This document shows positions 9,676 to 19,699 of a stretch of DNA of 64,000 nt, in pieces. Origin of the DNA: Fibrobacter sp. Its GTDB lineage: Bacteria > Fibrobacterota > Chitinivibrionia > Chitinivibrionales > Chitinispirillaceae. Numbering within the stretch: position 1 is the stretch's first letter; every line of letters begins with the position of its first letter. Where the stretch lies: assembly GCA_012513915.1 (NCBI GenBank), contig JAAZBG010000054.1, positions 58,467-122,466 on the forward strand, read 5' to 3'. The position numbers were made by a program, and so were the translations under genes. Under the pieces are notes generated by a model. It saw only the letters and a list, made by a program, of their open reading frames with translations. It ran no database searches and was not told the origin of the DNA.

Positions 9676-11313
9676 ATGAAAAACAAAACAGAGCATAAAA
9701 AATCACATAACGGAAAAGGTTTCCTGTGCCTTGTTTTGCATGCACACCTCCCCTATGTTCGTCATCCTGAATGCGACTACATGCTTGAGGAAAACTGGCT
9801 GTATGAGGCACTGACTGAAACGTACATACCTCTTTTGTCAATGTTTGAAAATCTTATTGCTGACAAGGTTCCATTTCGTATTACCATGTCGCTTACTCCG
9901 ACACTGTGTACAATGCTTACCGATGTACTGCTTCAGGAACGTTACAGCGCACACCTGAAACGTTCTATCGAACTTGGGGAAAAGGAACTTGAACGTACAA
10001 AAAACGACCCCGATTTTCATGCAACTGCAGCAATGTATCTTGACAAACTAAATATCTGCCGCCGTACCTTTGATGACAGCTACAACGGGAACATCCTTGA
10101 TGGATTCAAGTATTTTCAAAATGCAGGTGCACTTGAAATTATTACCTGTGGTGCGACACACGGGTATCTTCCGAATATGCAATGCAACCCTGAAGCAGTA
10201 CGTGCACAGATTGTTACAGCAGTAAACTCCTACGAACGTTTTCTTGGGTGTAAACCACAGGGAATATGGCTTCCCGAATGCGGATTTTATCCAGGCCTTG
10301 AAGAGTTCCTTTATGAAGCCGGTATCAGGTATTTCTTTACAGAAACGCACGGAATCCTTTTTGCAGATCCAAAACCGCAGCATGGTGTTTTTGCTCCGGT
10401 ACTCTGTCAAAAAGCACCGGTTGCAGCATTCGGACGCGATACCGAGTCGTCACGATCGGTCTGGAGCAGCAAAGAAGGCTATCCGGGACATCCGCTGTAC
10501 AGGGATTTCTATCGTGATATCGGTTTCGATCTTGACATGGATTATATCGCACCCTATATCGATCCGATAGGCCTGCGCATCCACACCGGATTCAAATATT
10601 ACAGAATTACCGGTCAGACTGATCACAAAGAACCATACAGGCGTAATGAAGCACTTGCGATTGCTGCTGAACATGCTGGCAATTTTCTTTACAACAGAAC
10701 AAAACAGGCGGAATATCTTTCATCAATAATGGACAGACCGCCGATTATTGTTGCACCCTATGATGCCGAACTGTTTGGACATTGGTGGTATGAGGGGCCG
10801 GAGTGGCTGAACTTTCTCATTCGAAAAGCAGCATTTGAACAGGAAGCGATAACCCTGATCACACCATCAGAGTATCTTGACACGTTTAAATCAAACCAGG
10901 TTTGCGAACCATCATTTTCAAGCTGGGGGGAGGGCGGTTATTCAGAAGTGTGGCTTGATAAAAGCAACGACTGGATCTATCGCCATATCCACAGAATGGA
11001 AATAAAGATGACCGAATGCGCCACTGCATATTTCAACGCTGAGGGGCTTGTCAAACGTACCTTAAACCAGATGGCGCGCGAACTGCTGCTTGCGGAATCA
11101 AGTGACTGGGCATTTATCATGAAAAACGGTACTATGGTGGATTACGCGGTCAGGCGGACAAAAGAGCATATCGCAAATTTCCTGCGGCTCTATAATGATC
11201 TTAAGAAAGATTGCATTGATGGTAACTTTGTATCACTACTGGAATCACATAATAATATTTTTCCTGAGATCGATTTCAGGGTGTACAAATCGCATAACGA
11301 TGGTACACCCTAA
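9676..11313 (+). CDS. Glycoside hydrolase family 57 protein, likely 1,4-alpha-glucan branching enzyme
   Basis: FLCLVLHAHLPYVRHPECDYMLEENWLYEALTETYIPLL, ..QGIWLPECGFYPGLEEFLYEAGIRYFFTETHG.., ..APYDAELFGHWWYEGPEWL.. Confidence 0.92.
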   Translation: MKNKTEHKKSHNGKGFLCLVLHAHLPYVRHPECDYMLEENWLYEALTETYIPLLSMFENLIADKVPFRITMSLTPTLCTMLTDVLLQERYSAHLKRSIELGEKELERTKNDPDFHATAAMYLDKLNICRRTFDDSYNGNILDGFKYFQNAGALEIITCGATHGYLPNMQCNPEAVRAQIVTAVNSYERFLGCKPQGIWLPECGFYPGLEEFLYEAGIRYFFTETHGILFADPKPQHGVFAPVLCQKAPVAAFGRDTESSRSVWSSKEGYPGHPLYRDFYRDIGFDLDMDYIAPYIDPIGLRIHTGFKYYRITGQTDHKEPYRRNEALAIAAEHAGNFLYNRTKQAEYLSSIMDRPPIIVAPYDAELFGHWWYEGPEWLNFLIRKAAFEQEAITLITPSEYLDTFKSNQVCEPSFSSWGEGGYSEVWLDKSNDWIYRHIHRMEIKMTECATAYFNAEGLVKRTLNQMARELLLAESSDWAFIMKNGTMVDYAVRRTKEHIANFLRLYNDLKKDCIDGNFVSLLESHNNIFPEIDFRVYKSHNDGTP

Positions 11314-11373
11314 ACAAAATAAAAAAGAATTAAAATAGAGAGAATAAACATCTATTTACAAAGGGGTTGAGTT

Positions 11374-12135
11374 ATGAAAAGAATTATTTATGCAGCAGCT
11401 GCGGTTGCCATGATCACAGCAAACATTGTTGCAGAGGGTGATGAAAAGATAAGCCTTCTCGGCTCTATTGGGTTTGGTGCCGGGATTGGTGGCAATGTGT
11501 ACAGCTCCGATGACGCAACAAAACCGTCTGCAGAGACAAAATATTTTAACTACGGTAAAGGGTTGAAATTTGACTTTGGCGCTCGCTTCGGTCTGGCTGA
11601 CAACCTCAAAGCTCAGGCAGATTTTGACATTTCATTCAACGTACCTAAACTTGAGATTGTCAATAAACCAATTGCTACAACAACAGAAACCACAAAATTT
11701 TCGTCAAGCATGTTTGGCATTAAGGCAAAGATCATTCCTGAGTTTGAATTTCTGGAACTAATAAATATGTATACCGGTGTCGGTATCGGTTTATACTGGG
11801 GTACATTCAAGTACGAATCGAAGACATCAACAACAATTGGCAGCATAACAACAAGCAGTGAGCGGGAAGGAAAATTTGTCGCAGCACCATCATTAGGTCT
11901 GAGCGGTTTTCTTGGTGCAGATTTCCCGCTATCATCAAAACTGACACTTTTCGGCGAGCTTGGCTTTGATGCTGTCAGTTTCAGATGGAAAAAGGAGGTT
12001 GTTGAGAAATCACCCGTTGCTTCAGAAGTGGGAACCAGGAACTATGAAAAGGATGATCCCAATAATTTGCCTCCACCAAAAGTACCGGCATCCAACTGGC
12101 AGCTCAGAGTCGGTGTAAGAATGGGTGTACTTTAA
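11374..12135 (+). CDS. Putative outer-membrane beta-barrel protein
   Basis: Signal peptide MKRIIYAAAAVAMITANIVAEG; alternating beta-strand-like sequence, ends NWQLRVGVRMGVL. RBS-like AAAGGGG upstream. Confidence 0.65.
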   Translation: MKRIIYAAAAVAMITANIVAEGDEKISLLGSIGFGAGIGGNVYSSDDATKPSAETKYFNYGKGLKFDFGARFGLADNLKAQADFDISFNVPKLEIVNKPIATTTETTKFSSSMFGIKAKIIPEFEFLELINMYTGVGIGLYWGTFKYESKTSTTIGSITTSSEREGKFVAAPSLGLSGFLGADFPLSSKLTLFGELGFDAVSFRWKKEVVEKSPVASEVGTRNYEKDDPNNLPPPKVPASNWQLRVGVRMGVL

Positions 12136-12170
12136 TCCGTAAATTATAATCTTATAAACACTTGTTTTAT

Positions 12171-12202
12171 AAACTCCATCCGGAAACGGATGGAGTTTTT
12201 TT
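12171..12202 (+). terminator. Rho-independent terminator
   Basis: AAACTCCATCCG-GAAA-CGGATGGAGTTTTTTT: perfect stem, GAAA loop and T-tract after the 11374-12135 gene. Confidence 0.93.
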
Positions 12203-12269
12203 ATGCAAAAACATTACATAGCCGGCATACATACACACGGGCTAATCGCAATATCGTACGGGCGAATCA

Positions 12270-13142
12270 TCATTCGCCCTTTTCCCCACAGAAATCAATA
12301 ACAAGAAAATCAGGTGGTGCAAAAAATCGTAACGGGAGTTCGACGGTACCTATTCCCCGTGAGACAAACAATAAGGCGTCCATATGATTTCTAAAACCAG
12401 ATGGATATCGTCTGCAAAGCTCGCCGTGAGGCACAATAATCGGCCCCCAGGGTGATGCCACCTGCCCGCCATGGGTATGCCCGCAAAGAAAAAGATCGAA
12501 TTGGATCTTATCAAGATATCGTAATCCCTCAGGACTATGGCACATAACCACCCTGACATCTGCACTGTCATCAGCAGGAAGATCTCCTGAACAGGTTCCC
12601 GCATGAGGATCATCAAGACCAAGAATTTCCAGTGTAACGCCATTGAAATCGATCAATGCCGTCTTATTTACAAGAAGCACCACACCTGCATTGTGTAAAG
12701 ATTCCGCAATCATTGGTTCATCAGCCCAGATATCATGATTCCCTATGACTGCGTATGTTCTGGAACAGTTAACGCTGCGGATAAGTTCCCCGAGAAGATT
12801 CATCCGTTTTTCTGTTGCCCGTAAAAAAACATAATCGCCGCCAAGCAGAAGAATGTCGGGCTTGCAGTCTGCAATTTTCCGAAATGCACTAAGCAGCAAA
12901 CATTCAGATGTGGTCGGGCCAATGTGAAGATCGGAAACGAATACTGCACGAAGTGGATTTTTCAAACGATTATCAGTCAACCTGACTGATTGACTGATAA
13001 TATTAATCTGTGGGCGACGATTTACAAAATCATATACTCTGGATGGCCAATCACCATAGTAGGCAATCTCCATAACAGGCTCGGCAATCGCCCGCAGCGT
13101 TGAGTAACGGGTTCGTTGCCGTGCACTGTTTTTTTTCAACAA
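12270..13142 (-). CDS. Metallophosphoesterase (YkuE-like)
   Basis: VFVSDLHIGPTTS, ILLLGGDYVF, YAVIGNHDIWAD, LFLCGHTHGGQV are canonical calcineurin-like phosphoesterase motifs. Confidence 0.92.
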   Translation of the reverse strand: MLKKNSARQRTRYSTLRAIAEPVMEIAYYGDWPSRVYDFVNRRPQINIISQSVRLTDNRLKNPLRAVFVSDLHIGPTTSECLLLSAFRKIADCKPDILLLGGDYVFLRATEKRMNLLGELIRSVNCSRTYAVIGNHDIWADEPMIAESLHNAGVVLLVNKTALIDFNGVTLEILGLDDPHAGTCSGDLPADDSADVRVVMCHSPEGLRYLDKIQFDLFLCGHTHGGQVASPWGPIIVPHGELCRRYPSGFRNHMDALLFVSRGIGTVELPLRFFAPPDFLVIDFCGEKGE

Positions 13143-13150
13143 TGTCTCAC

Positions 13151-16100
13151 CTACCGCTTTACACCAATATTCAGCGTACTTGTTTTCCCCTTTGCACCAT
13201 TATCATACACTGTCATAAATGCCTTATAGGTACCGGCACCAACTTTACGACCGTTTGTGCTGTGACCATCCCATACAAACTCGAATTCTCTGCTATTGAG
13301 CACCATATCACCTCTTTTAACTACATTGCCCATTGGATCAATAATCATTACTGTTGCAGTAAATCCTTTTACATCAATGGCACGTTTTGGCATATATTTA
13401 ACAGTCACCGTTCCGACAGAAAAATCAACCGGATTTGGACCTACCTTTGCAATCCAGTCAGATACCGGCGGAATAACATCAAGGGCAACTCTTCGATTCC
13501 CTGGATTTGTCTGATTATTTCCTGTGGTATCACCGACTGGTGCTTCTGGTTTAATCCATATGGAATCACCCTTTAGGGCAACCATGGCTTCCGGTTCTGT
13601 TGAATCGATCCGGTAGATTACTTTATTTCCGGATTGAGAAAGAAACGTTACATTGATTGTATAGTCTGACGATTCACCGGTTATGTTAAACTCCCCTTTT
13701 GTCATTTTAGGGGTTGGTTCGGAAAATGTCAGAATGAGTGAATCCAATTCATTCTCTGCTCCGCGCTGAATTTTTGCTGTTGTAATAACAGGTGCTGCCT
13801 TATCGTTCACCCGGACAGTTCTGGTTAGTTTTGCATGTGCGTAACCCTGCAGAAGATACATTGTTCCACCAGTTACATAACTTAACGGACCGGCTATCGA
13901 TGACGGAACTGCGGCGGCAACGACTGAATCAGACGCTTTTGAAAGCTTTGACTGATCAATCGTTACTTTTATACCATTGATTTCAACCGTTGCAGAAGTA
14001 AGCTCGTCAATATCTATCGGCCGTTTAAATTTTATAAAAACATTATCAATAATGCCATCAGCGTTGTCATCACTGTACCAGGCATCGACTATACCTGCAG
14101 CTCCATTACGAAGAGTAATTACCACTGATGGATTAAGATCATGAACCGTATTACCTGCCTTATCCTTTATTTTGCCACCTTGTGAACCGGGACTAAGGGC
14201 AAGTGAATCACCGGCAACGATCGTTGTACCATCCGGGACAATTGCTACTGCATAGGTTGAATCATTAATGATCTCATTGATTTTTAATATTGAGATTACA
14301 TACCGTGTTCCATCCTGTACATAGACAAGATTATCACCGCTCAGCACGGTAACATCAACAGGCTCGGTAAACGTAAGGTACAATATATCCAGTTCAGTAA
14401 CATCCTTCTCGAGCACTTCAGCACTTTTAAGTGCCGGTCCGACTCCATCGGTAAATAGTACGCTGGGAGTAGTTTGTGGAATTCCCCGTACATCGATAAC
14501 AAGTGTGGCTCTGCCCGATGGTTTCGGATCTGCACCGGTCTCATTTGTAAATGGGACCTTGAGACTGGTGCCACTTATTATGCATGATGTTCCTGGAACT
14601 TCGTACGTTTTTCCTTTATAGGTAAACTCAACTTTAGTAAGCGTCTGCCCCGTTTTAAATGTATCGGACATGACAATGTCGATAAGATCCGGAACAACAT
14701 TACCCTTGCTGTCAGTCATCTTTGCTGAAGAAATAAGCGGCCAGACCGGTTTGGGATCAACATTAAACAGTATTGAATCGGCCTTTAGTCCTGCCTGACT
14801 TACAATGATCCATACATCACCGCCCCCGTTTTTCACCGCCATTGCCTTTGCTTTATCCGACGTTGATGGATTAATTGACAATATCCTGCTATCACTTGTT
14901 TGCCAGACAAGATTTTTTCCATCTTCGATGTACGTCCCAAACCGATCACGAATAACTGCATACAGCAGAATAGAATCCTGTTCAACCCCGAGTTTCAGGG
15001 GGCCCACAATAGCATCCTTATTTAAATCAATCTTCATAGTATCCGGAACAAGATCGACATGATCAGGTGTCGGCGGAACTGAAAACGTGAGATAGCCGCT
15101 TCGATCCTTATCGGCACTTGATATAAATGTTATTCGGTAGTCACCCGGCATAAGATCGGTAATTTTTGCGCTGTCAATAGTGACCCGTGATTTGCCTGCA
15201 TCGACGATAATACCGCCATTGTGTGTACCTACCGGCAATGAAGTTGCCGTTGTAAATGATGGTCCCTCTATGAAAAAATCGACAACCGATAACTGCTCAC
15301 CATCGGATATTTGGGTAAAGCCACAATCGTTCGCCTGCGTTTTCTTCTGCTCCCATATATCATACTGAATTTTACCATTTCCGACAGGTGTATCCCTGTA
15401 AAACAGATCACTACTGTTACGTAAATCCATTGTCGTTTGTATCAGTAAGTTGGAACCGGTCGGGTTTCGCTCTGCATAGAAAATATCCATATTGTAAATT
15501 TCACCATCAACCAGATCCAGTTCTTTTTTTCTCTTATCAAGAACAAGGGTATCAACAGCATAATAATTCAGGCCGCCTAAATCAATTGCCAACCTGTTGT
15601 TTACAAATATCCAGACATCATCATCGCCTTTAAATGCGAATTTTAAACCCGTTCCTTCCCGATATATAAATTGCATATGCATTTCCATAGTGAAATGAAA
15701 ATTACGCTGCTTTTTATAATCATCTGTATACTTGACATTGTTTGGATTAGCCGGCGGCGCCCTAAAATTATCTAATGGAAAAAAACCTCCATAAGTATCT
15801 GAATTGTAGGTCCATTTTCCATCATACCCTTTTGTCATAATCAGATCAATACAGGTATCGTTATCGAGACCATTAGAAAAAGTAATCGTCTTATACCAGG
15901 AGGCAACATCAGGTGGTGGTTTCAGGGTATCGTGAAGATTTGCTTTCACTTTGGGTTTATAATCCGGAGCCGTTAATACCGGCTCTACCATATTCCTTCC
16001 GCCATGACCGGGTAAGCCTTTGGCACCCATTGGATTGTTGAAAAAATTTGTATCCCGAAGTGTCCAGTCACGAAATAATCCACTTACTTTACGGGTATTA

Positions 16101-16876
16101 CAATCACCCAGCCGTCCCGGGAATATGGCTGTCATTGAAGGAGGACCACCGGGAAACGGACGTGGAAGAATATAGATAGTATCCTCATCCTTTAATATTG
16201 GTTGTAAATCAATACCAGTACCGGTTGACGATAAACCGCTTGATGTATACTTTTGCTTCTCAAAGTAGTCAGTAAAGGTAACATTGTCCAGACTCTCAAC
16301 CGGACCGACAAAATAGTAACGATACCACCCGCAGAGATCATCCCGGGTTCTCATCTGTACAGGAGCATTCTCACCGATAATCAACTTGGATGAATTCTCG
16401 GGCCAGGGATTAAAAATATTGATTACTTTACTATTTTCCGGGGTAACCCGGACAACCGGTTTTTTTGAAGGATTGGAATTAAGCTCGACCCAGATCTCCT
16501 CTACACCGGGCCCTGCTTCTTTAAACAAACTATCGATATAATATTTATTTCCAGTACCGCCTCCGATTACACCACCATAAAGCTGGCGCTGGTTATATGA
16601 TTTGGATGTATCTCCGATCCATGTCACAAGCATAAATTCAAAATTTCTGTTAGAATTTTTCATTGAATCCGGATAAACGTAGTAGAACCACCCGTTACCC
16701 TCACTATGCATCAGTGTACCCGGATAGTAACCGACATGCTCATTCCCCAGCATCCGTAAAGAATCGCGTCTGTGCGCCTGTGCATCATCAGCCCATGGGT
16801 TAAGAATATGAATCGTAAATTCTGCTGAAACGACACTTGACAGTAACAGAATTAGTAATAGCACTGTTTTCTTCAT
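13151..16876 (-). CDS. Large secreted fibro-slime/PA14-type protein with Ig-like repeats and FlgD-like C-terminal domain
   Basis: Signal peptide MKKTVLLLILLLSSVVSAEF; FHFTMEMHMQFIYREGTGLKFAFKGDDDVWIFVNNRLAIDLGG (fibro-slime core); C-terminal EFVWDGHSTNGRKVGAGTYKAFMTVYDNG (FlgD/T9SS-like Ig module). Confidence 0.85.
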   Translation of the reverse strand: MKKTVLLLILLLSSVVSAEFTIHILNPWADDAQAHRRDSLRMLGNEHVGYYPGTLMHSEGNGWFYYVYPDSMKNSNRNFEFMLVTWIGDTSKSYNQRQLYGGVIGGGTGNKYYIDSLFKEAGPGVEEIWVELNSNPSKKPVVRVTPENSKVINIFNPWPENSSKLIIGENAPVQMRTRDDLCGWYRYYFVGPVESLDNVTFTDYFEKQKYTSSGLSSTGTGIDLQPILKDEDTIYILPRPFPGGPPSMTAIFPGRLGDCNTRKVSGLFRDWTLRDTNFFNNPMGAKGLPGHGGRNMVEPVLTAPDYKPKVKANLHDTLKPPPDVASWYKTITFSNGLDNDTCIDLIMTKGYDGKWTYNSDTYGGFFPLDNFRAPPANPNNVKYTDDYKKQRNFHFTMEMHMQFIYREGTGLKFAFKGDDDVWIFVNNRLAIDLGGLNYYAVDTLVLDKRKKELDLVDGEIYNMDIFYAERNPTGSNLLIQTTMDLRNSSDLFYRDTPVGNGKIQYDIWEQKKTQANDCGFTQISDGEQLSVVDFFIEGPSFTTATSLPVGTHNGGIIVDAGKSRVTIDSAKITDLMPGDYRITFISSADKDRSGYLTFSVPPTPDHVDLVPDTMKIDLNKDAIVGPLKLGVEQDSILLYAVIRDRFGTYIEDGKNLVWQTSDSRILSINPSTSDKAKAMAVKNGGGDVWIIVSQAGLKADSILFNVDPKPVWPLISSAKMTDSKGNVVPDLIDIVMSDTFKTGQTLTKVEFTYKGKTYEVPGTSCIISGTSLKVPFTNETGADPKPSGRATLVIDVRGIPQTTPSVLFTDGVGPALKSAEVLEKDVTELDILYLTFTEPVDVTVLSGDNLVYVQDGTRYVISILKINEIINDSTYAVAIVPDGTTIVAGDSLALSPGSQGGKIKDKAGNTVHDLNPSVVITLRNGAAGIVDAWYSDDNADGIIDNVFIKFKRPIDIDELTSATVEINGIKVTIDQSKLSKASDSVVAAAVPSSIAGPLSYVTGGTMYLLQGYAHAKLTRTVRVNDKAAPVITTAKIQRGAENELDSLILTFSEPTPKMTKGEFNITGESSDYTINVTFLSQSGNKVIYRIDSTEPEAMVALKGDSIWIKPEAPVGDTTGNNQTNPGNRRVALDVIPPVSDWIAKVGPNPVDFSVGTVTVKYMPKRAIDVKGFTATVMIIDPMGNVVKRGDMVLNSREFEFVWDGHSTNGRKVGAGTYKAFMTVYDNGAKGKTSTLNIGVKR

Positions 16877-17505
16877 TATTATGCCCCTCTTCGTATGCGC
16901 ATTAATGTTCTTCGCTGTTCATATTCCAGCTGTTTAAGCAATTCACCACTTGCTACTAAGTTACATTCGCATTTTATTTATCTTGCAGTTACAACAAAAT
17001 ACACATTATTCAAGTGTACCGTAATGATGACCTGCCGTAAAAGCACTATGCACCTGTTTGCCCACCCTCACCCGCCCGATTCCCCACATCGTGCAGACAA
17101 TGATGATTAATACTGTAAAAGCATTAATTTTGATGGCAACTATAGTTTTTTGGTATAAAGCACCTCACTACCCTATTCATTAATAAAGTGTTGTCCCCGC
17201 ATGCTTTATTTGTAACATTTTTCCAAAAAACAGTTCACTCTCCGGATATGTGCACAATGATATAGCCTGCTCGAACCACCATAGTAATTGTTTCTATGAT
17301 CAGGGATAAAACATCAGCCACATTGATCCAGTACATCATCCTGTTATTATAATATATGTTCCGGATATTGCCCTGATACAGCATACTATACCTGATAAAC
17401 AAATATTTGACTGAAAATAATTTCTGAACCTGAAGTTTGTGATCGTTCTGCAATTTCAAAATCCATGCAAAGCACTGACCACGGGGCCGTAATTATAGCA
17501 GAGTA

Positions 17506-18168
17506 TTATCGCAGCAGCTTAAAGATGGCTTTTGCAATAGTGATTAAACTCTGCCCATCGGTATCATTTGCGTGCGTCCAGGAATCGGTTTTCTGTTTCA
17601 TTTTCCAGATCTGATACTCCGTATCCTGTTCAAGATGATTCGTTTTTTGTTCACGTTCAAGTACCGGTCCTCCTGCATCAATCCAGTTGACGATATGATG
17701 CAACACACCGCTATCAAGCCAGATTCCGTGTGCAGCACATTTATTGATTACCACACCACTCTTTCTGCCATAATTGACCCGGTTCATAAGTTGCTTACAG
17801 ACAGGACATTTTATATAACAGACCGGATAATCCCTGTGAAAATTTTCGTTTACAAGAGCAGTAATGCGATGATAATCAGCTGATGCAGTTTCGGAAACCT
17901 TTGCAGCATTCAGGAAGCTCTCAAGTTCACCGCTGTCAAAAAAAATCCCGAAACAGTGCCCACATCGTTCGATATGAAGTGTACCTGATCCTGATATGTC
18001 AATTGTCAGCAATGAGCATGAACATCGCGGACAGATTCTTTGTTCCTGATGTTCCGGGGGGGCAATTGTTACCGGCCGACGAAAATCGACATCGTTTACA
18101 GTTTGGCAATAACCGCAGACTGTCGTTTTACGTATCAACGGGGCACCGCAATTTTTGCAATTCGCCAT
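17506..18168 (-). CDS. Zinc-ribbon (zf-TFIIB-type) protein
   Basis: CKNCGAPLIRKTTVCGYC, CPRCSCSLLTIDI..IERCGHCFGIFFDSGELE, CPVCKQLMNRVNYGRKSGVVINKCAAHGIWLDSGVL. Confidence 0.8.
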   Translation of the reverse strand: MANCKNCGAPLIRKTTVCGYCQTVNDVDFRRPVTIAPPEHQEQRICPRCSCSLLTIDISGSGTLHIERCGHCFGIFFDSGELESFLNAAKVSETASADYHRITALVNENFHRDYPVCYIKCPVCKQLMNRVNYGRKSGVVINKCAAHGIWLDSGVLHHIVNWIDAGGPVLEREQKTNHLEQDTEYQIWKMKQKTDSWTHANDTDGQSLITIAKAIFKLLR

Positions 18169-18526
18169 ACTGTCCCTTCATTGGTACATTGGTACCGGTA
18201 TCACCACCGGCCACTCGTTTCAACTACTACTCTACCCTATTCCATTATAGCGTATATACCGGTTTCTGACAAATTCAATTGTTATAAAAATATGTAAATA
18301 AAAATGTAGTACCCTGATTTTTTACATAAAAAAAGCATCAAAAAGAAACAATCACTGTAACATTGCAATAATCATTATTGTCTAATGTAGCTTAAAACGG
18401 TTCAGGATTGGTTAAAGTTTTTCTGGATACAGTACCAACGAATCGCAACTGCAACAATTTAGTCTGAAATGAACTCGTATTTATCTATATTTGAAGGTGC
18501 ACGAAAGTCACTGAAAAGGATACAGA

Positions 18527-19699
18527 ATGAACAGAAAAATAATAATTCCGCTTTTAATAATTGCAGTCATAGCGACGGTTGCACTTGTTCCCCGTTTTAT
18601 CCCAAATAAAGCAGAAACAACTCAGCAAAGCAAACCCGGCGGCGACAAAGCAAAAGGTAAAAGTGAAGGCAGAACCGTTGCAGTGAGTGTTCAGACCGCT
18701 GCAAAATCCCTAATCACAGAAAGTTTTGTCATTACCGGTACGATTCGTGCATCTAATGACATCGAGATACGGAATGAAATTGCAGGACGTGTTGCAGGAC
18801 TTCATTTCACAGAAGGTACATCGGTAAAAAAGAACCAGTTACTGGTTGCTCTCAATGACAGGGAACTTCAGGCACAATACCTGAAGGCATCAGCAGTATT
18901 AAAGCTTGCAAAAGACAAGGAACAACGTCAAAAGGGTTTATTTGACAAACAAATAATAAGTGTCGAGGAATATCTTACAAGTGCAAAGGATCTTGAAAGT
19001 GCGAATGCAGATCTTCAGCTTCTTAAAGCACAGCTCGAGAAAACAAAAATATATGCACCATTTTCAGGAACTATCGGTTTATCAACAGTGAATATCGGTG
19101 AATACCTGACAGCAGGAACGAAAATTGCAAGTCTTGTATCCACAGACAATCCGGCCATAGAATTTGCCATTCCGGAACGATATGCATCATCAATTGCAAA
19201 GGGCATGAAAGTTACGTTTACAATTTCTGAGAATGCAGCTTCATTCAATGCTGAAGTGATGGCGATCGAGCCCAGAGTTGATGAAGCCACGCGGTCAGTA
19301 TCAATCAAGGCCCGATGCATTGAGAAGGATTCACGGTTATTAGCAGGAGCATTTGTCAAAGTCACTGTAACGCTCAACCCCCGAGATGGGTTTCTTGTCC
19401 CCGGTGATGCCGTCATCTCTGATATCGAGGGTTACAAATTATACCTTAACAAAAACGGGAAAGCTGTTCCGGTACTTGTAAAAACCGGCTTCAGGGATGA
19501 AAAGAATGTTGAGATTGTGTCTGGTTTAAGTGAAGGGGATGTATTTATTACGACAGGTGCGTTCCTTCTCAGACCAAATGCCGGAATCGAAGTTACTAAC
19601 AGCCCGGAATCCCGGGCCGGGATTAACAAAGAGGCTGTTACCTCTGACAGTAACAATGGTCTAAACGATGATAAACGCAGAGGGGACAGCAGCAAATGA
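18527..19699 (+). CDS. RND efflux periplasmic adaptor (membrane fusion protein)
   Basis: ITGTIRASNDIEIRNEIAGRVAGLHFTEGTSVKKNQLLVALND...KTKIYAPFSGTIGLSTVNIGEYL; overlaps the downstream RND gene. Confidence 0.92.
   Translation: MNRKIIIPLLIIAVIATVALVPRFIPNKAETTQQSKPGGDKAKGKSEGRTVAVSVQTAAKSLITESFVITGTIRASNDIEIRNEIAGRVAGLHFTEGTSVKKNQLLVALNDRELQAQYLKASAVLKLAKDKEQRQKGLFDKQIISVEEYLTSAKDLESANADLQLLKAQLEKTKIYAPFSGTIGLSTVNIGEYLTAGTKIASLVSTDNPAIEFAIPERYASSIAKGMKVTFTISENAASFNAEVMAIEPRVDEATRSVSIKARCIEKDSRLLAGAFVKVTVTLNPRDGFLVPGDAVISDIEGYKLYLNKNGKAVPVLVKTGFRDEKNVEIVSGLSEGDVFITTGAFLLRPNAGIEVTNSPESRAGINKEAVTSDSNNGLNDDKRRGDSSK

Noticed and set aside
13100-13576. 158-aa plus-strand ORF
   Set aside because: Antisense to the fibro-slime protein gene; low-complexity composition and no family signal.
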